Assembly (NCBI GenBank): GCA_037576215.1
Contig: JBANDB010000004.1
Location: 930,001-994,000, forward strand
Length of the DNA stretch: 64,000 nucleotides
Source of the DNA: Armillaria gallica
Lineage: Eukaryota > Basidiomycota > Agaricomycetes > Agaricales > Physalacriaceae
Direction: 5' to 3'
Shown: positions 25,896-35,377 of the stretch, piece by piece
How positions within the stretch are numbered: the stretch's first letter is position 1
Layout: each line of letters starts with the position of its first letter
Translations under genes and position numbers: made by a program
The notes under the pieces: model-generated
Databases searched by the model: none
The model's input: only the letters and a program-made list of their open reading frames with translations
Told to the model about the DNA's origin: nothing

Positions 25896-26870
25896 CTAAA
25901 AGGTAGACGCGGATACCTTGCCGGACGCGTCTTTTTTATTCTGTTTTCTTTCTATCTTACAGTTAGCTTGTCGTGTATTTTGATTATTCATTGTTTTCGC
26001 GTTGTTTTCACAAAGATCATTAGAATCGTAGATGCCCTTCCCACTCTTTTTGCCATACCCCCGTCCATCCACCATTTGCCCGAGCAACACGCTGGGCCGG
26101 TACTTCGAATCTCGAGTGTCAGCATATAGCGTTTCCTGGATTGCAAGACAAGTATCAAGCCCGATGCTGAGCAACCTATGATAAGAAATGATACAGATGC
26201 CAGTGAATATAATGGGATTGGCGTACAAGTCAGTTATTTAGGAGCTAGAACAGTGTAAGATTGGAAACACATACCAAGCTGCAGTGGACCCATGGGATAA
26301 TTCATGCCCAGCTTCATTGTTGTGTCGATATCGTCTCGGGGAAAGGACCACCCCTTTATGTAAGTATAGCGGCAGAAGTGAAATAAGGCGTAACCAGACA
26401 CATGATGGCCTATACGCCAGCGTGAATTTAATACACATCAGAGGTATATAACGCATACCTCGTTGATGAACGGCATCAAGAGAGCGTTGGAAACAAATCC
26501 GGGAACGCCCTTTGAAGTTGTCACTTCTGCACAGAGTGAGACAAGGAGTTCAGGGAAAGGACACCTGCCAAGTCGCACCTTTCCCGCATGCAGTGGCGAA
26601 TGAGAGTGCCCTGTCTAATGTGTCTGGTGTGGTTTGTAATGCTGAGATGAGCTCTACAAGTTTCTGCCGGACATCCTTCGTGAGCCGCGTATTTCACAAA
26701 CAAACAGGGCGTACCATGACAGGCACAAGGTTGAAAAAGTGAAGACCTGTATGCGCATTAATGAAAGGTTACGGTTAGCGGCGATGACGAACCAATAACA
26801 CGTCCAGCAGTCTTCTTTCCTGCATCGCTGGTGGCACTAATGCCTTCATGGCTTGCATATCCTGGTGCTG
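25896..26870 (-). pseudogene. 3-hydroxyacyl-CoA (hydroxybutyryl-CoA) dehydrogenase, 5'-truncated
   Basis: The enzyme family oxidises 3-hydroxyacyl-CoA with NAD in fatty-acid beta-oxidation. Minus-strand exons give GKKTAGRVIG, LHFFNLVPVM (family HFFNPVPVM, P changed to L), KLVELISALQTTPDTL, GVPGFVSNALLMPFINEA, DDIDTTMKLGMNYPMGPLQL, IGLDTCLAIQETL and YRPSVLLGQMVDGRGYGKKS, ending GKGIYD. The exons from about 26.75 to 26.28 kb join in frame through good GT-AG introns. The N-terminal Rossmann domain with its GxGxxG motif is not found upstream. The last intron joins out of frame before IGLDTCL. The usual YDY stop at the C-terminus is lost, and the frame runs 38 codons further to a stop at 25896. 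Confidence 0.8.
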
Positions 26871-28262
26871 AGCTTGGTGGACTTTGGTTGAAGAAAAGCT
26901 AGAAAGAAATAGGTGTATGTAATTGTTGCAAGTGCAGAGTCGAGCAGAGGCGTAGCCGTCGCATCGATTATGGTGGTAAAGAACACGTTGTGGGAATTGC
27001 CGCGAGCAGCCAGCCACGATCATGGGTTTTTTCCCAAAGGAAGCTGAACTCGTACATACAGCATAACAGCGTCACTCTTATCGAAATAGCGTTGGATCCT
27101 AGGATAGCTTCGGGTGACAGTTACGTTCAGCGGCGAACTGTATGCTCCAACCTGTGACAGCTGACAAAACGCAGACATTGGGCAACACGAGGAACAAGCA
27201 TGCCATTTCAGTAAGCATGCATGTAGCAATGCTCAAGTCCATGAAAAAAGCGAAACACAGGCTTCGAGAAACCACAAGCGGCCGAGTGCACCGTTTGAAT
27301 TGACAAACTATGTACTCTTAGCGATGCTCAAGCCTACGATAGCTACCGGAAGCAGACATCAGGCGCTGTTTCAGCCAGAAACAGCTTGCATGGATGCAGT
27401 ACTCGAGCCTACTATGAATGCCAGAACATCAATATCACGTCGTTCGTAGTCCATGTAGACGCAATTGTATCCGTCATAGATATTGTAATTAGCGTAGCGT
27501 CGGTCGTTGTCAGCTATCGGACCATGCAGCCGGTGAATCCCCTGACGGGCTGTCTCTCCTTCCCAGCACTTTTTCACCTTCAATATGGGCTCTAGAAGAA
27601 CGACGACGCTTCCCTGAACGACAGTGGACCAGTCGCACGCCCAAAGATGATTTGAATTACGATTGGATGATAACAGAAAGCACGTCGAAATATTGGTGCG
27701 CTGCATATAACAGTCTGCCACCACCTATCGACGCGCATGCGAAGACCTGACGCAGGGACGAGCGAGTTTGAAAGTCTTTCCAGATTTCCGCACAGCACTG
27801 GCTGAGAAGTTGGTGGGTTGTATGCAAGGGGTTTACGTGATGATTTGAGGGAAGGAGTGGCAAGACTGTCAAGATGAGCGTAGCGGGATACAATATTTCT
27901 CATAGATGTATCGGAGGGCAAGAATGACTGATTTGAACAGCGGTATGCTGACACATGTGACGTCTCCTCATTGGCAGAGACAAAATATCGGGGCATTGTA
28001 TGATCCCAGGGTAGCAGCCAATGGGAGTGTTCTATACCTGCAAGCGAAGATATCATCTTGAAGAGGCGAAGGCGTTGAGTCTTTCCCATGGGTGTTGAAA
28101 TGTACGGATACTCTCGTACAACGTAAATTGAATTGCACTAGTGAAAGGGTATGGGCTTGGTGCGATCTAATAGCAATGTGCTGAGAAAGGACTGAGATGA
28201 TGGAGAATGCCAGGGATGGTGAGCAGCATTCCAAAGAGAACACGGTAGGGCATGGCAGTAGT
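26871..28262. other. no recognisable gene; open minus frames
   Basis: This is where the N-terminal half of the HADH gene would be expected, but no Rossmann motif is visible. A 166-codon minus frame at 27592-28089 and a 117-codon minus frame at 27371-27724 are open and partly overlap in other frames. I could not match them to a family. Confidence 0.35.
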
Positions 28263-28895
28263 TTAGATGAGCTCCTTGGACAATGGCGCGCTGCCACAAC
28301 TAACATACGTGCCGTCCGTGTCCCAACTTCAAATCTTGCAAAGGTGAACTCTCGGCGCCTTGTACGAGCCTATCGCAACAGTCACCGGGAACTCAGCGTA
28401 CTCATTCTCCTGCACGCCAAAACATTCCAATGCACCAGCCTACCGAAGGATAGCATCATGATCAAACGGTTGAAGGTGTTTCGTCCTAGGATGCGTGTTG
28501 GTGATAAAGCCCTCGTCATGAAAGATCTGGTTTATTTGCATGAACAGAGGCTCGGGCCAAGACGGGCCAACCCATAAGACGTGAGCACGACGGCGGGATT
28601 CCTTTTTGAGAACGTCGAGCATGTCGATGGTGATCGTCGGGTGGCCGGCAGCGAGCGGGAGGAGCGTCGGGAGTCGGTGAAGGAGGTCAAGCACGGTGGG
28701 GAGAGATTCAGGGGTGAGGATCATGACGCCGAGAGTGAGGTGCACACGTTGACGTTGAGGCCCCGCGAGGAGCGTAGAGTCTGGTGTAGGAAGGTTGAGA
28801 GCGGCGTGGAAATTGGAGATTCTGGCGCGGAATGTCGGGTGAGTTTGGCCAAGAGGTATCAACAGAAAGTGTGTAGGTCGTGTCATGACTTTCAT
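28263..28895 (-). pseudogene. 2H phosphoesterase (AKAP7/ASCC1-like) with two internal stops
   Basis: From ATG at 28895 the frame reads TRPTHFLLIPLGQTHPTFRA, then the first H-x-T motif in RVHLTLGVMILTPESL, then DMLDVLKKESRRRAHVLWVG and IFHDEGFITNTHPRT. This is the fungal AKAP7/2'-5' RNA ligase-like family, in which two H-x-T/S motifs form the phosphodiesterase site. Where the second motif (LHCT-like) belongs the frame reads KHLQPFDHDAIL, so that histidine motif is lost. An in-frame TAG follows at 28440-28442. The same frame continues recognisably (VAIGSYKAPRVHLCKI), meets a TGA at 28329-28331, and still reads SWDTDGTYVSC to a TAA at 28263. The family normally ends in this region, so the gene is full length but dead. 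Confidence 0.75.
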
Positions 28896-31111
28896 GGTTA
28901 GTGAAAAGGGGTGGTTACGGAAGGAAAGATATTTCACGTGCAAGTCTACATAGTAACACCCTCACGTATCCTCTGGATTTGGCTACGATGTGAATGCAAC
29001 TACACCGCAAAGGAACAACTTTACCAGCAGAATGTACGACTGGATACGTTTTCTGATGGAAACAGTGGCTCCGGCAGGTTATTTCACGACTGAAAAACTC
29101 CGGAGTCCACTGGGAGACACTCGTGTCTATCATGATGACGATGACCTAGGCCGTGTGGAAAGATATCTCTCCTTAGGGCCTATCTCTGCTGCCGGTATCT
29201 TGTGCAACATGCCAAAACCACCGCAACCTCCTGAAAAGACTTTGAAGGCAGTTTTTACGAAGACCGAAGCATCGACAATTCGGTGGATGTTCCCTGTTAC
29301 CATTGTCCATGGCAGCATCTAAATAAGATATGTCCATGCTCGGCAGCTAAACGCTGGGCCGCCTTGATGGTGACATCATGCTCATCATGTTCATGAAGGC
29401 ACTGGGATAGATCTGCAGCACGCTCCTCATCCTCCAGTCGTTCGTGAAGCTAACATACGTAGATAAGACTTTATTTCTTAGAATAGAAAAAAAGACGTAC
29501 CTCATCACACAAAGTTCCAGTAATTGGAAATAGTTCGATTCCTTACACATACCCTTCAAGTATACAAACTCTCTAGCGTTCTACCCTTCCCGCGTGGCCA
29601 TGACTGCTTGTTTTTGGTACAGCCACGGACGTGCCTCTCGTTCACCACAGCCATGACCGTCCTCCACAGCCACAATCCACCTCCATCCTTCTGTCCGCGA
29701 GAGCACTGTCGTGTCCGTATCCACATCTGTCCCTCTATCCCCAATGAGTGTGCCCTCATATCCTGTTTCTAATTGCGCCGCCATCTTGGCTGCTCGACCT
29801 TTAGGACCTCGTTTTCGTGCGGTGGCACCGTCACTGGCACCAAGATCAATGATTGTACCTCTACCAGGGTCAGCGACACCAGCACTACTGTAAAGCCTCC
29901 TCTTGCTCCAGCACTGCCAACAACGGCTTCAAATCCAATGCCGCCCGCGACACTTATCGCGGCCAGGTGCTAGAATACCTCGGCATGGGATCCAACATTA
30001 TTGATAAGGTGTTGGATGAGATCCGGGAATGAGCGGTCTTGCCAGCGTTGACGATGGCAACGACGACGACGAAGTTCGCACACACGTCTTCCAATGCTGG
30101 GCTCGTCGAGGACATCGCCTTGTATGAAAAAAATTTGTCAACCGAGGAACACCAAGGCGAACGTCGCGCATCAATTCTCGCGACGCCAAGGCTCCTGATC
30201 CACTTCCGCATTGAGATCTTGAGAGTCAACAACTGGAGCTAGTTGGAGATTATGGATTTTATATTGTTCGTGCTGCCACCAGGAATCGTACTCAGAATGA
30301 AGAGAGTACAATTCAGAGACGGAATCTGGAATTGGCAAGTATTATCAGGTAAACAAGGTTCGTCATCGTTGATTTCTCGTCCTCCCGTTCCTCATTTTTA
30401 CTCTTTAGATGTTGCGAATCATGCTCAAACGTGCAGTTCCTCCACGACTGTTGAACAAGGTCAGGTCATAAACGCGGCTGAAGGCGAAGGTTTGTTGTAT
30501 TCATGGCAGTCCTTCGTTTATCTTAATTGTCTCTTGTAGGACCTCATGTCGGCGGTACCTTCATCGTCATCATTTCGAATCCAGAGCTAGACAAGGACAT
30601 GGCAGAATCGAATTCGCTGCGCAGTCTACCTCCATCTTTTGCTTCTGCTGGAGCACGTCTTCCTGCAGGGATGTCCTGTACCACTCCCTTTCCCCTCATC
30701 TACGCAAATGCTTTCGCCTATTACCCCTCCACGTATGACCCCCTCATCTATGGAGATGGAATCGGGCTCGTCAAGGTGCAACACCTTCATTACAAACATT
30801 GTACGCTCGTGGTTCAGTAGTTTTGGCTCTGTCGTTCACAGCCTAAGCCTTCTGTACCAGGAAACCAAGGACTGGAACCTTGAGTTAGCACCCACAAAGA
30901 GCTCAGAGGATGCACCTCTTCCGAGGCTGAAGCGATCGCTTTCTCATCGACACTTTCATTCGCTCGCTGTTGCCAAGGAGCAGCCTAACGATCGTATTCG
31001 ACATCGCAACCGCAAGCCACTGACAATACAATCAACTACGCCTCAGTATCCGTTATCAACGAGTCCAAGTCATTTCATTCGTCTCCGGCAGGCATCGGGG
31101 TTTGGGTACGG
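28896..31111. other. unassigned; possible decayed exons on both strands
   Basis: On the minus strand, 29.37-29.54 kb reads ELFPITGTLCDE, then a GTACGT donor, then after an intron LHERLEDEERAADLSQCLHE and DVTIKAAQRLAAEHGH, which looks like a charged helical protein exon. A minus frame at 29130-29318 (FVKTAFKVFSGGCGGFGML) and hydrophilic frames near 29.6-29.8 kb (GPKGRAAKMAAQLETGYEG) may belong to other decayed exons. On the plus strand, 30243-31110 has long open frames that may be 5' parts of the FAB1 gene, but no CCT-type domain was recognised. Confidence 0.3.
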
Positions 31112-32640
31112 ATGCGAGGATTGACGTACCTCCAGGATGAGAATGATCAGTACATGCAGTCCATGGACATGGAGATCGGCGATCGCAGGCTCTCGGAGGT
31201 CGTCAGAGATATGCATGTGAAAGAGGGTGATAACACATACCCAATCACCAGGAAGTGGGTGCATGCGAGTGTAAGCGTCGTTGGTTGTCGACCAAGAGGA
31301 AGAGGAAGAGGACCAAGATAATGAGGACGTGGAACTCTCGCCGTACCTGAGCTGTGCTGCATGCGGAATGAAGACCGATATGAAAAGTCTTGTGAATACT
31401 GGGTTAGTACTTTGTTTACCATTGGGTTATATTCACTGACTACATTTAATCTATTGTACAGGCTAATATCGCTCTCTAAATTCCTTGGAAATATATCGCC
31501 TGCCATCACCAACGATATGTTCCTGTCCCGGCCCGGCCAAGATATGGTATGACTTTCAGGGCAAAGGGAAGGAGGTACACTTCTGGCGCCAAGAGCTAAA
31601 TGGTGTGTACGAAGTACGGGTGCAAGTTCCCCAGAGTGACGCTTCTCACAGCGGATCTTCTTTCTCATCGAAAGAGAAGGCAGAAGGCGAGGATAACCTG
31701 GAGAAGGTCGAACTACAACGAGAGATCAGTGCTTGGTGGGAAGATATAGGCAAGAGATTGTATTTACTCGAAGTAAATGAAGCTCAGCGTTTGGATGACG
31801 AGTACGAACATGGGTGGACCCGGTCGAAGGCTCTTCCCCGAGTACCATCTGAGTGGGTTGACTATGACGACGATGCATCTGAAGAGCCAGTAGCAGTCAA
31901 CAGGTTACCCGTGGCGACGTCAGCCAAAGATGACAGAATTTCCGGATTCTATTCTCCTACCACCCAGACCCAGAAACCGATACCAGATCTTCAAAAATCA
32001 TTCCATCGAAAAAGAACAGGCTCTGTACGTGGAGCTAGGGCGTACTCCAGTGGAGAGGCTCAATGATGTCCGGCGAAGATTCTTGAAGGGAGCCATAGGT
32101 GCACTTGAGGAGCTTGAAGGGCACGTGAAAGTGCCTCTAACGGCGGATAAGAATTCTGTGATGTCGGTTACGGATGATAAGGGCACCATTAAGCCTGCAG
32201 GAGACAAGATATTACGGATGATAAGGGCATCATTAAGCCTGAAAGAGGCAAGATATCGTCGAATCCTGATTGGTGGGGAGACAAGAGCCATGTCTTGGCT
32301 GGAGATAATGTCACTGTCAGGGAGGACGATTGGGGGAGCGTGATTGTATGGTGTCTGAGGTCTGTTTTTTTTTTTCGTTTTCTGCTGTTCTTCTACTGAT
32401 GGTACATCCTTCTAGTTCTCTGAAATATCAGCGCGAACTTGAAGCTATGTCAAGCGTGGAACCGTCCAGTCAACTACTTTTATGACTGCCGTCAAGCTCA
32501 TCTTATTACCCTCCGTCCTCGTTTACTGCCAAGCCACCCATCGTTTCTCCTGCCCTATCCACCTCCACGTCGTCATCAACCGCGTCGTTCTTCTCTGCAG
32601 TCTTTCGTGCTCCAACGCCTGCACCAGAGTGGCATATGGA
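31112..32640 (+). pseudogene. FAB1: FAB1-type 1-phosphatidylinositol-3-phosphate 5-kinase, central part only
   Basis: FAB1 makes PI(3,5)P2 on endosomes and vacuoles. Blocks of its cysteine-rich region and pre-kinase linker occur in order: RKWVHASVSV, LSCAACGMKTDMKSL, LSKFLGNISPAI, GKGKEVHFWRQELNGVYEVR, EISAWWEDIGKRLYLLE, RTPVERLNDVRRRFLK, HVLAGDNVTVREDDWGSVI and, after an intron, SLKYQRELEAMS. The last pair is highly characteristic (family: NVIVRED...SIIA...YxREL). The frame is broken near 31285 (after VHASVSVV), near 32010 (before QALYVELGRTP) and by a 44-bp tandem duplication at 32168-32255. The C-terminal PIP-kinase domain is absent: after a Ser/Pro-rich stretch (TSTSSSTASFFSAV) similarity stops near 32640 and an antisense alcohol-dehydrogenase remnant begins. 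FYVE and CCT domains were not found upstream. Confidence 0.7.
32168..32255 (+). repeat. 44-bp tandem duplication inside the FAB1 remnant
   Basis: Unit 1 is 32168-32211 and unit 2 is 32212-32255. Both start TTACGGATGATAAGGGCA and end AGATA, with about four or five differences between them. Because 44 is not a multiple of three, the duplication shifts the FAB1 frame between TDDKGTIKP and the following block that leads to HVLAGDNVTVRED. Confidence 0.9.
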
Positions 32641-32649
32641 AGATCACGA

Positions 32650-33230
32650 ATTGCATGTTTGTAGGAAAGATGTTGGTGTCGTATTGTACGGCAAGATGAC
32701 CGACACTGAGGTGGATGATCCAGCCGCTTGCACTGGTCTGGCTGTACTTGATAGCATGGTAAACAGTGACACCAGCGAGAATGGAAGCAACAGTGTCGGA
32801 GGGGAAGTCTTTAGGGATCGGGGTGATGTGGCTGACATAGGCAACAATGTTTTCGGCGAAGGCACCGTTGATGGTGTAGCCGCTGAGCTTGCACTGAGTG
32901 CAGCCCGCAACAAATGTCATGGAGAGTTAGTAGCGGAAATAATAATGGGACAAGGATACGCACTTTGATCACGGCCCTTTCGGCAGTCCTTGCACTTCAC
33001 GCCAATGACTCCCACCTCACCAACTCTAAGTATCCCAGCGAGACTTGTCGATGCCCGTGGTCCAACTGCTCATCCTAATATCAATAACACTTGTACCACC
33101 GATGCCACCTGCTCCAGCTCTGGCAGCGGCCTCTCTTCCCTCATCGACGTCTCCTTTAATAACGATGCCTCTGATATCAACGACAATACTCGTGCTCACG
33201 ATAGTCTTGTCGATGGCCTGCGAAGCCATG
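32650..33230 (-). pseudogene. zinc-type alcohol dehydrogenase, N-terminal half only
   Basis: The minus strand gives RVGEVGVIGVKCKDCRKGRD, which carries a C-x2-C pattern as in the structural-zinc loop. It is followed by CTQCKLSGYTINGAFAENIV, YVSHITPIPKDFPSDTVASI, LAGVTVYHAIKYSQTSASGW and VGHLAVQYD. These are the consecutive blocks of fungal medium-chain alcohol dehydrogenases (family: LSGYTVDGTFAEY, PSDAAAPILCAGVTVY, GGLGHLAVQYA). The catalytic-domain N-terminus upstream is degraded, frames switch at least once near 33.03 and 32.92 kb, and the GAGGGLGHLAV motif is reduced to HLSVGHLAV. Similarity ends at VQYD near 32680, so most of the NAD-binding domain is missing. Confidence 0.7.
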
Positions 33231-33902
33231 GCCGTTTTTGGACGAGATCAAGATCAATAATGTTCCTCGAAGCAATGGTGCGTTTGACATTCATGATTCA
33301 GATTTTACGATTTGGCGCTGATGTCCTCGCCAGATAAATAGAAAGGACTATGTTACAGAAGATGCGTGTCTAGACCTCACTGCACGATGGATTCCCACAG
33401 CAATAAAACACGTGTCATCCGTGTGCACTCCACAAGCTATCAAGGCGGCGGAATTATTCGCAAACGATGACTACTTGATGGATGAGAGAAGCCAAGACAA
33501 TGAAGAAATGGATCGCACGCAGCCGCCAAGCTCTCTCAAGTTACGAAAGTGGCCGCTCCTGGGAGAAAGCTGAAGAATCAGATACTGATACAGAGTAACG
33601 AGACATGGGAAATCGTGAGCCACTGCTTGGTGCCTGCAATCCAGAAACCTAACTGCAATCGTTTCAAGGTTCAAGGCAGGTAAAAGCCTGATGATCGTCA
33701 AGCAAGAAGTGGATGAGATTGTGCTTCCAAAGGCTTCTGTACCAAGTGGACATGTCGCCCGCGAAGAAAGAACGTGGTATGTGTTCTTATCTACTAGAAT
33801 ATCACGCCGCTGCTGACAACGCTCTGCAAGCTTCGGGCTTAGGAGCAAGGAATCCATCACCCAGCTGTATGTCCCCGATGTGAACCAGAATTTTATGCCA
33901 TA
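33231..33902. other. no recognisable gene, left flank of the inverted duplication
   Basis: A minus frame is open at 33471-33950 and crosses the duplication boundary at 33903, which suggests it is not a conserved gene. The FAB1 kinase domain was looked for here and not found. Confidence 0.4.
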
Positions 33903-34014
33903 GACCATGTGACTGGCGGGATGGCCGTCCGACCGTCGTACAACTGTCAAATGACATTGGTAGCAGCAATTGCTTTACATTTCTTAGGCGGAATTCGGCC
34001 TACGGATGACTACT

Positions 34015-34560
34015 TCACAATTCCATGTCCGTGTTCTCTATAGTATATTCGGGTGAAGAATTTTCATCCCTTCTGTGGGTGTAGAAATGTTTAACCAGTC
34101 CCAGAACCATCAAATTCGTTAGCAACTGTAAAGCTGACCGATTAACCACAAATCCAGCCAAGAAAAAGCCAACAGCAAGCGCTACGATAGGCGTGAATTC
34201 ATTGCTCCTCCTTGCCTACAATTTGTTCTCAGCTGGGTCTAGTTGCTTTTGCAAAGACGCTCACCTGACCAAGCCTCAATTCTTCCAGCACCTTTGACAT
34301 TTTGTCCAGATGGGATACAACGTCTTCATTGTTCTCCCTGTTATTGAGACTTGCTTGCAACAATTCTTGGGCATGATGCAGCTGGTACAATTCCTCTCGA
34401 GATGGTCCGGCGACTGCGACTCTTTTTCGAGCTAGGGAATCCTGTTAATATCTTTCAGTCAATGACTATGGATGCACGACATGCAGGCACTGACTTCAAC
34501 CCGGTCCGATTCCCTCATACGTGTCCGACTTGTGGTATTTTCTATCCGTGAAGAGGCCAT
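34015..34560 (-). CDS. small coiled-coil protein with hydrophobic C-terminus, left copy, shortened
   Basis: This is the left-arm partner of the gene at 59971-60677. From ATG at 34560 it keeps the MASSRIEN start, the first intron, REEL, the helical stretch NNEDVVSHLDKMSKVLEELR, the third intron and the hydrophobic tail, ending in TGA near 34015. Relative to the right copy, 36 net codons and one whole intron are missing: exon 2 (...REEL) runs directly through one new codon (TAC) into QLHHAQELL in frame. The open frame is therefore kept and predicts about 145 residues instead of 181, with roughly the first half of the coiled coil gone. The function is unknown. Confidence 0.5.
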
Positions 34561-35377
34561 ATCTTATGAAGCCGGAATTTGCTGAGAATCCCTATGTGTG
34601 AAGGGGTGGTTTCAAGGGTTTTGGTGGTGTATTTGAGCCTTCCTGAGGTCGTTAAATAGGAACCCTCAAACCTTGAAATACTGGTGTCTATTGTCTTCTG
34701 CGCGCTGGACTGCTGATTGTCATGAAAGTGTACGGTCTAACAACATGATTCTTTCTCAGACTTCATTTTAAATTCTTATTGTTGCTATCTCAAGTCTGGA
34801 ATTTCAGTTCCTGAGGATTGTTACGGGATACGATGAACAATATTCATAAGTGGTAGAGTCGTCCTTTCCGTTTGCGTATTTGAATTTTGCTCGGTTTCAC
34901 TGGGTACTACAGAACTGGTTACCATAGGTACTATCGGATAAAGTGCCAAAAGAATCAGTGCCAGTCATGACCCTACCGCTCTTATTGTAGGAAATAGACG
35001 TACGGCAACCTTTTCAAACCCGTAGTAAGTTTCCTTCCTTCCTATTTTAATGTTTTTAGGGATGTGTAAGACAATAAAGAGATGTCAGCTAAGGGTCATT
35101 GCTCCATACACTTTGCGCTGACCATGCAGGCTGACATTCAAAAAATGGAGAATGAGAACAACTATGTATCCATGTCGGATGTTTGTTATGGATACACGGA
35201 CCGACAATTGGATCCCGCTTTAACAATAGGCTTTGCAGAAGTGGTCATATGAGCATAGGTGAGATTGATATTAAAGTATTCATTCATGGTATTTCGAGTG
35301 CAATTTCTCTACCAGCGTCGTAGTGCATTTTACCTTGCCATTCACTGACACTCAACCTTTATCGCTGGCCCCAAGAG
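34561..35377. promoter_or_regulatory. divergent intergenic region between the two arm genes
   Basis: These 817 bp separate the small minus-strand coiled-coil gene (start 34560) from the larger plus-strand coiled-coil gene (start 35378), so both promoters should lie here. No TATA box could be assigned with confidence. In the right arm the matching segment is interrupted by the 1388-bp deletion, which begins at left-arm coordinate 35273 and therefore removes the last ~105 bp of this region. Confidence 0.4.

Noticed and set aside
30240..31110. CCT-like domain of FAB1
   Set aside because: Open frames exist but none of the CCT-domain blocks could be recognised, so the FAB1 call was limited to 31112 onward.
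32576..32968. Plus-strand 110-codon acidic ORF (VVLYGKMTDTEVDDPAACTG) as FAB1 continuation
   Set aside because: It is the antisense shadow of the alcohol-dehydrogenase remnant, which gives clear family blocks on the minus strand.
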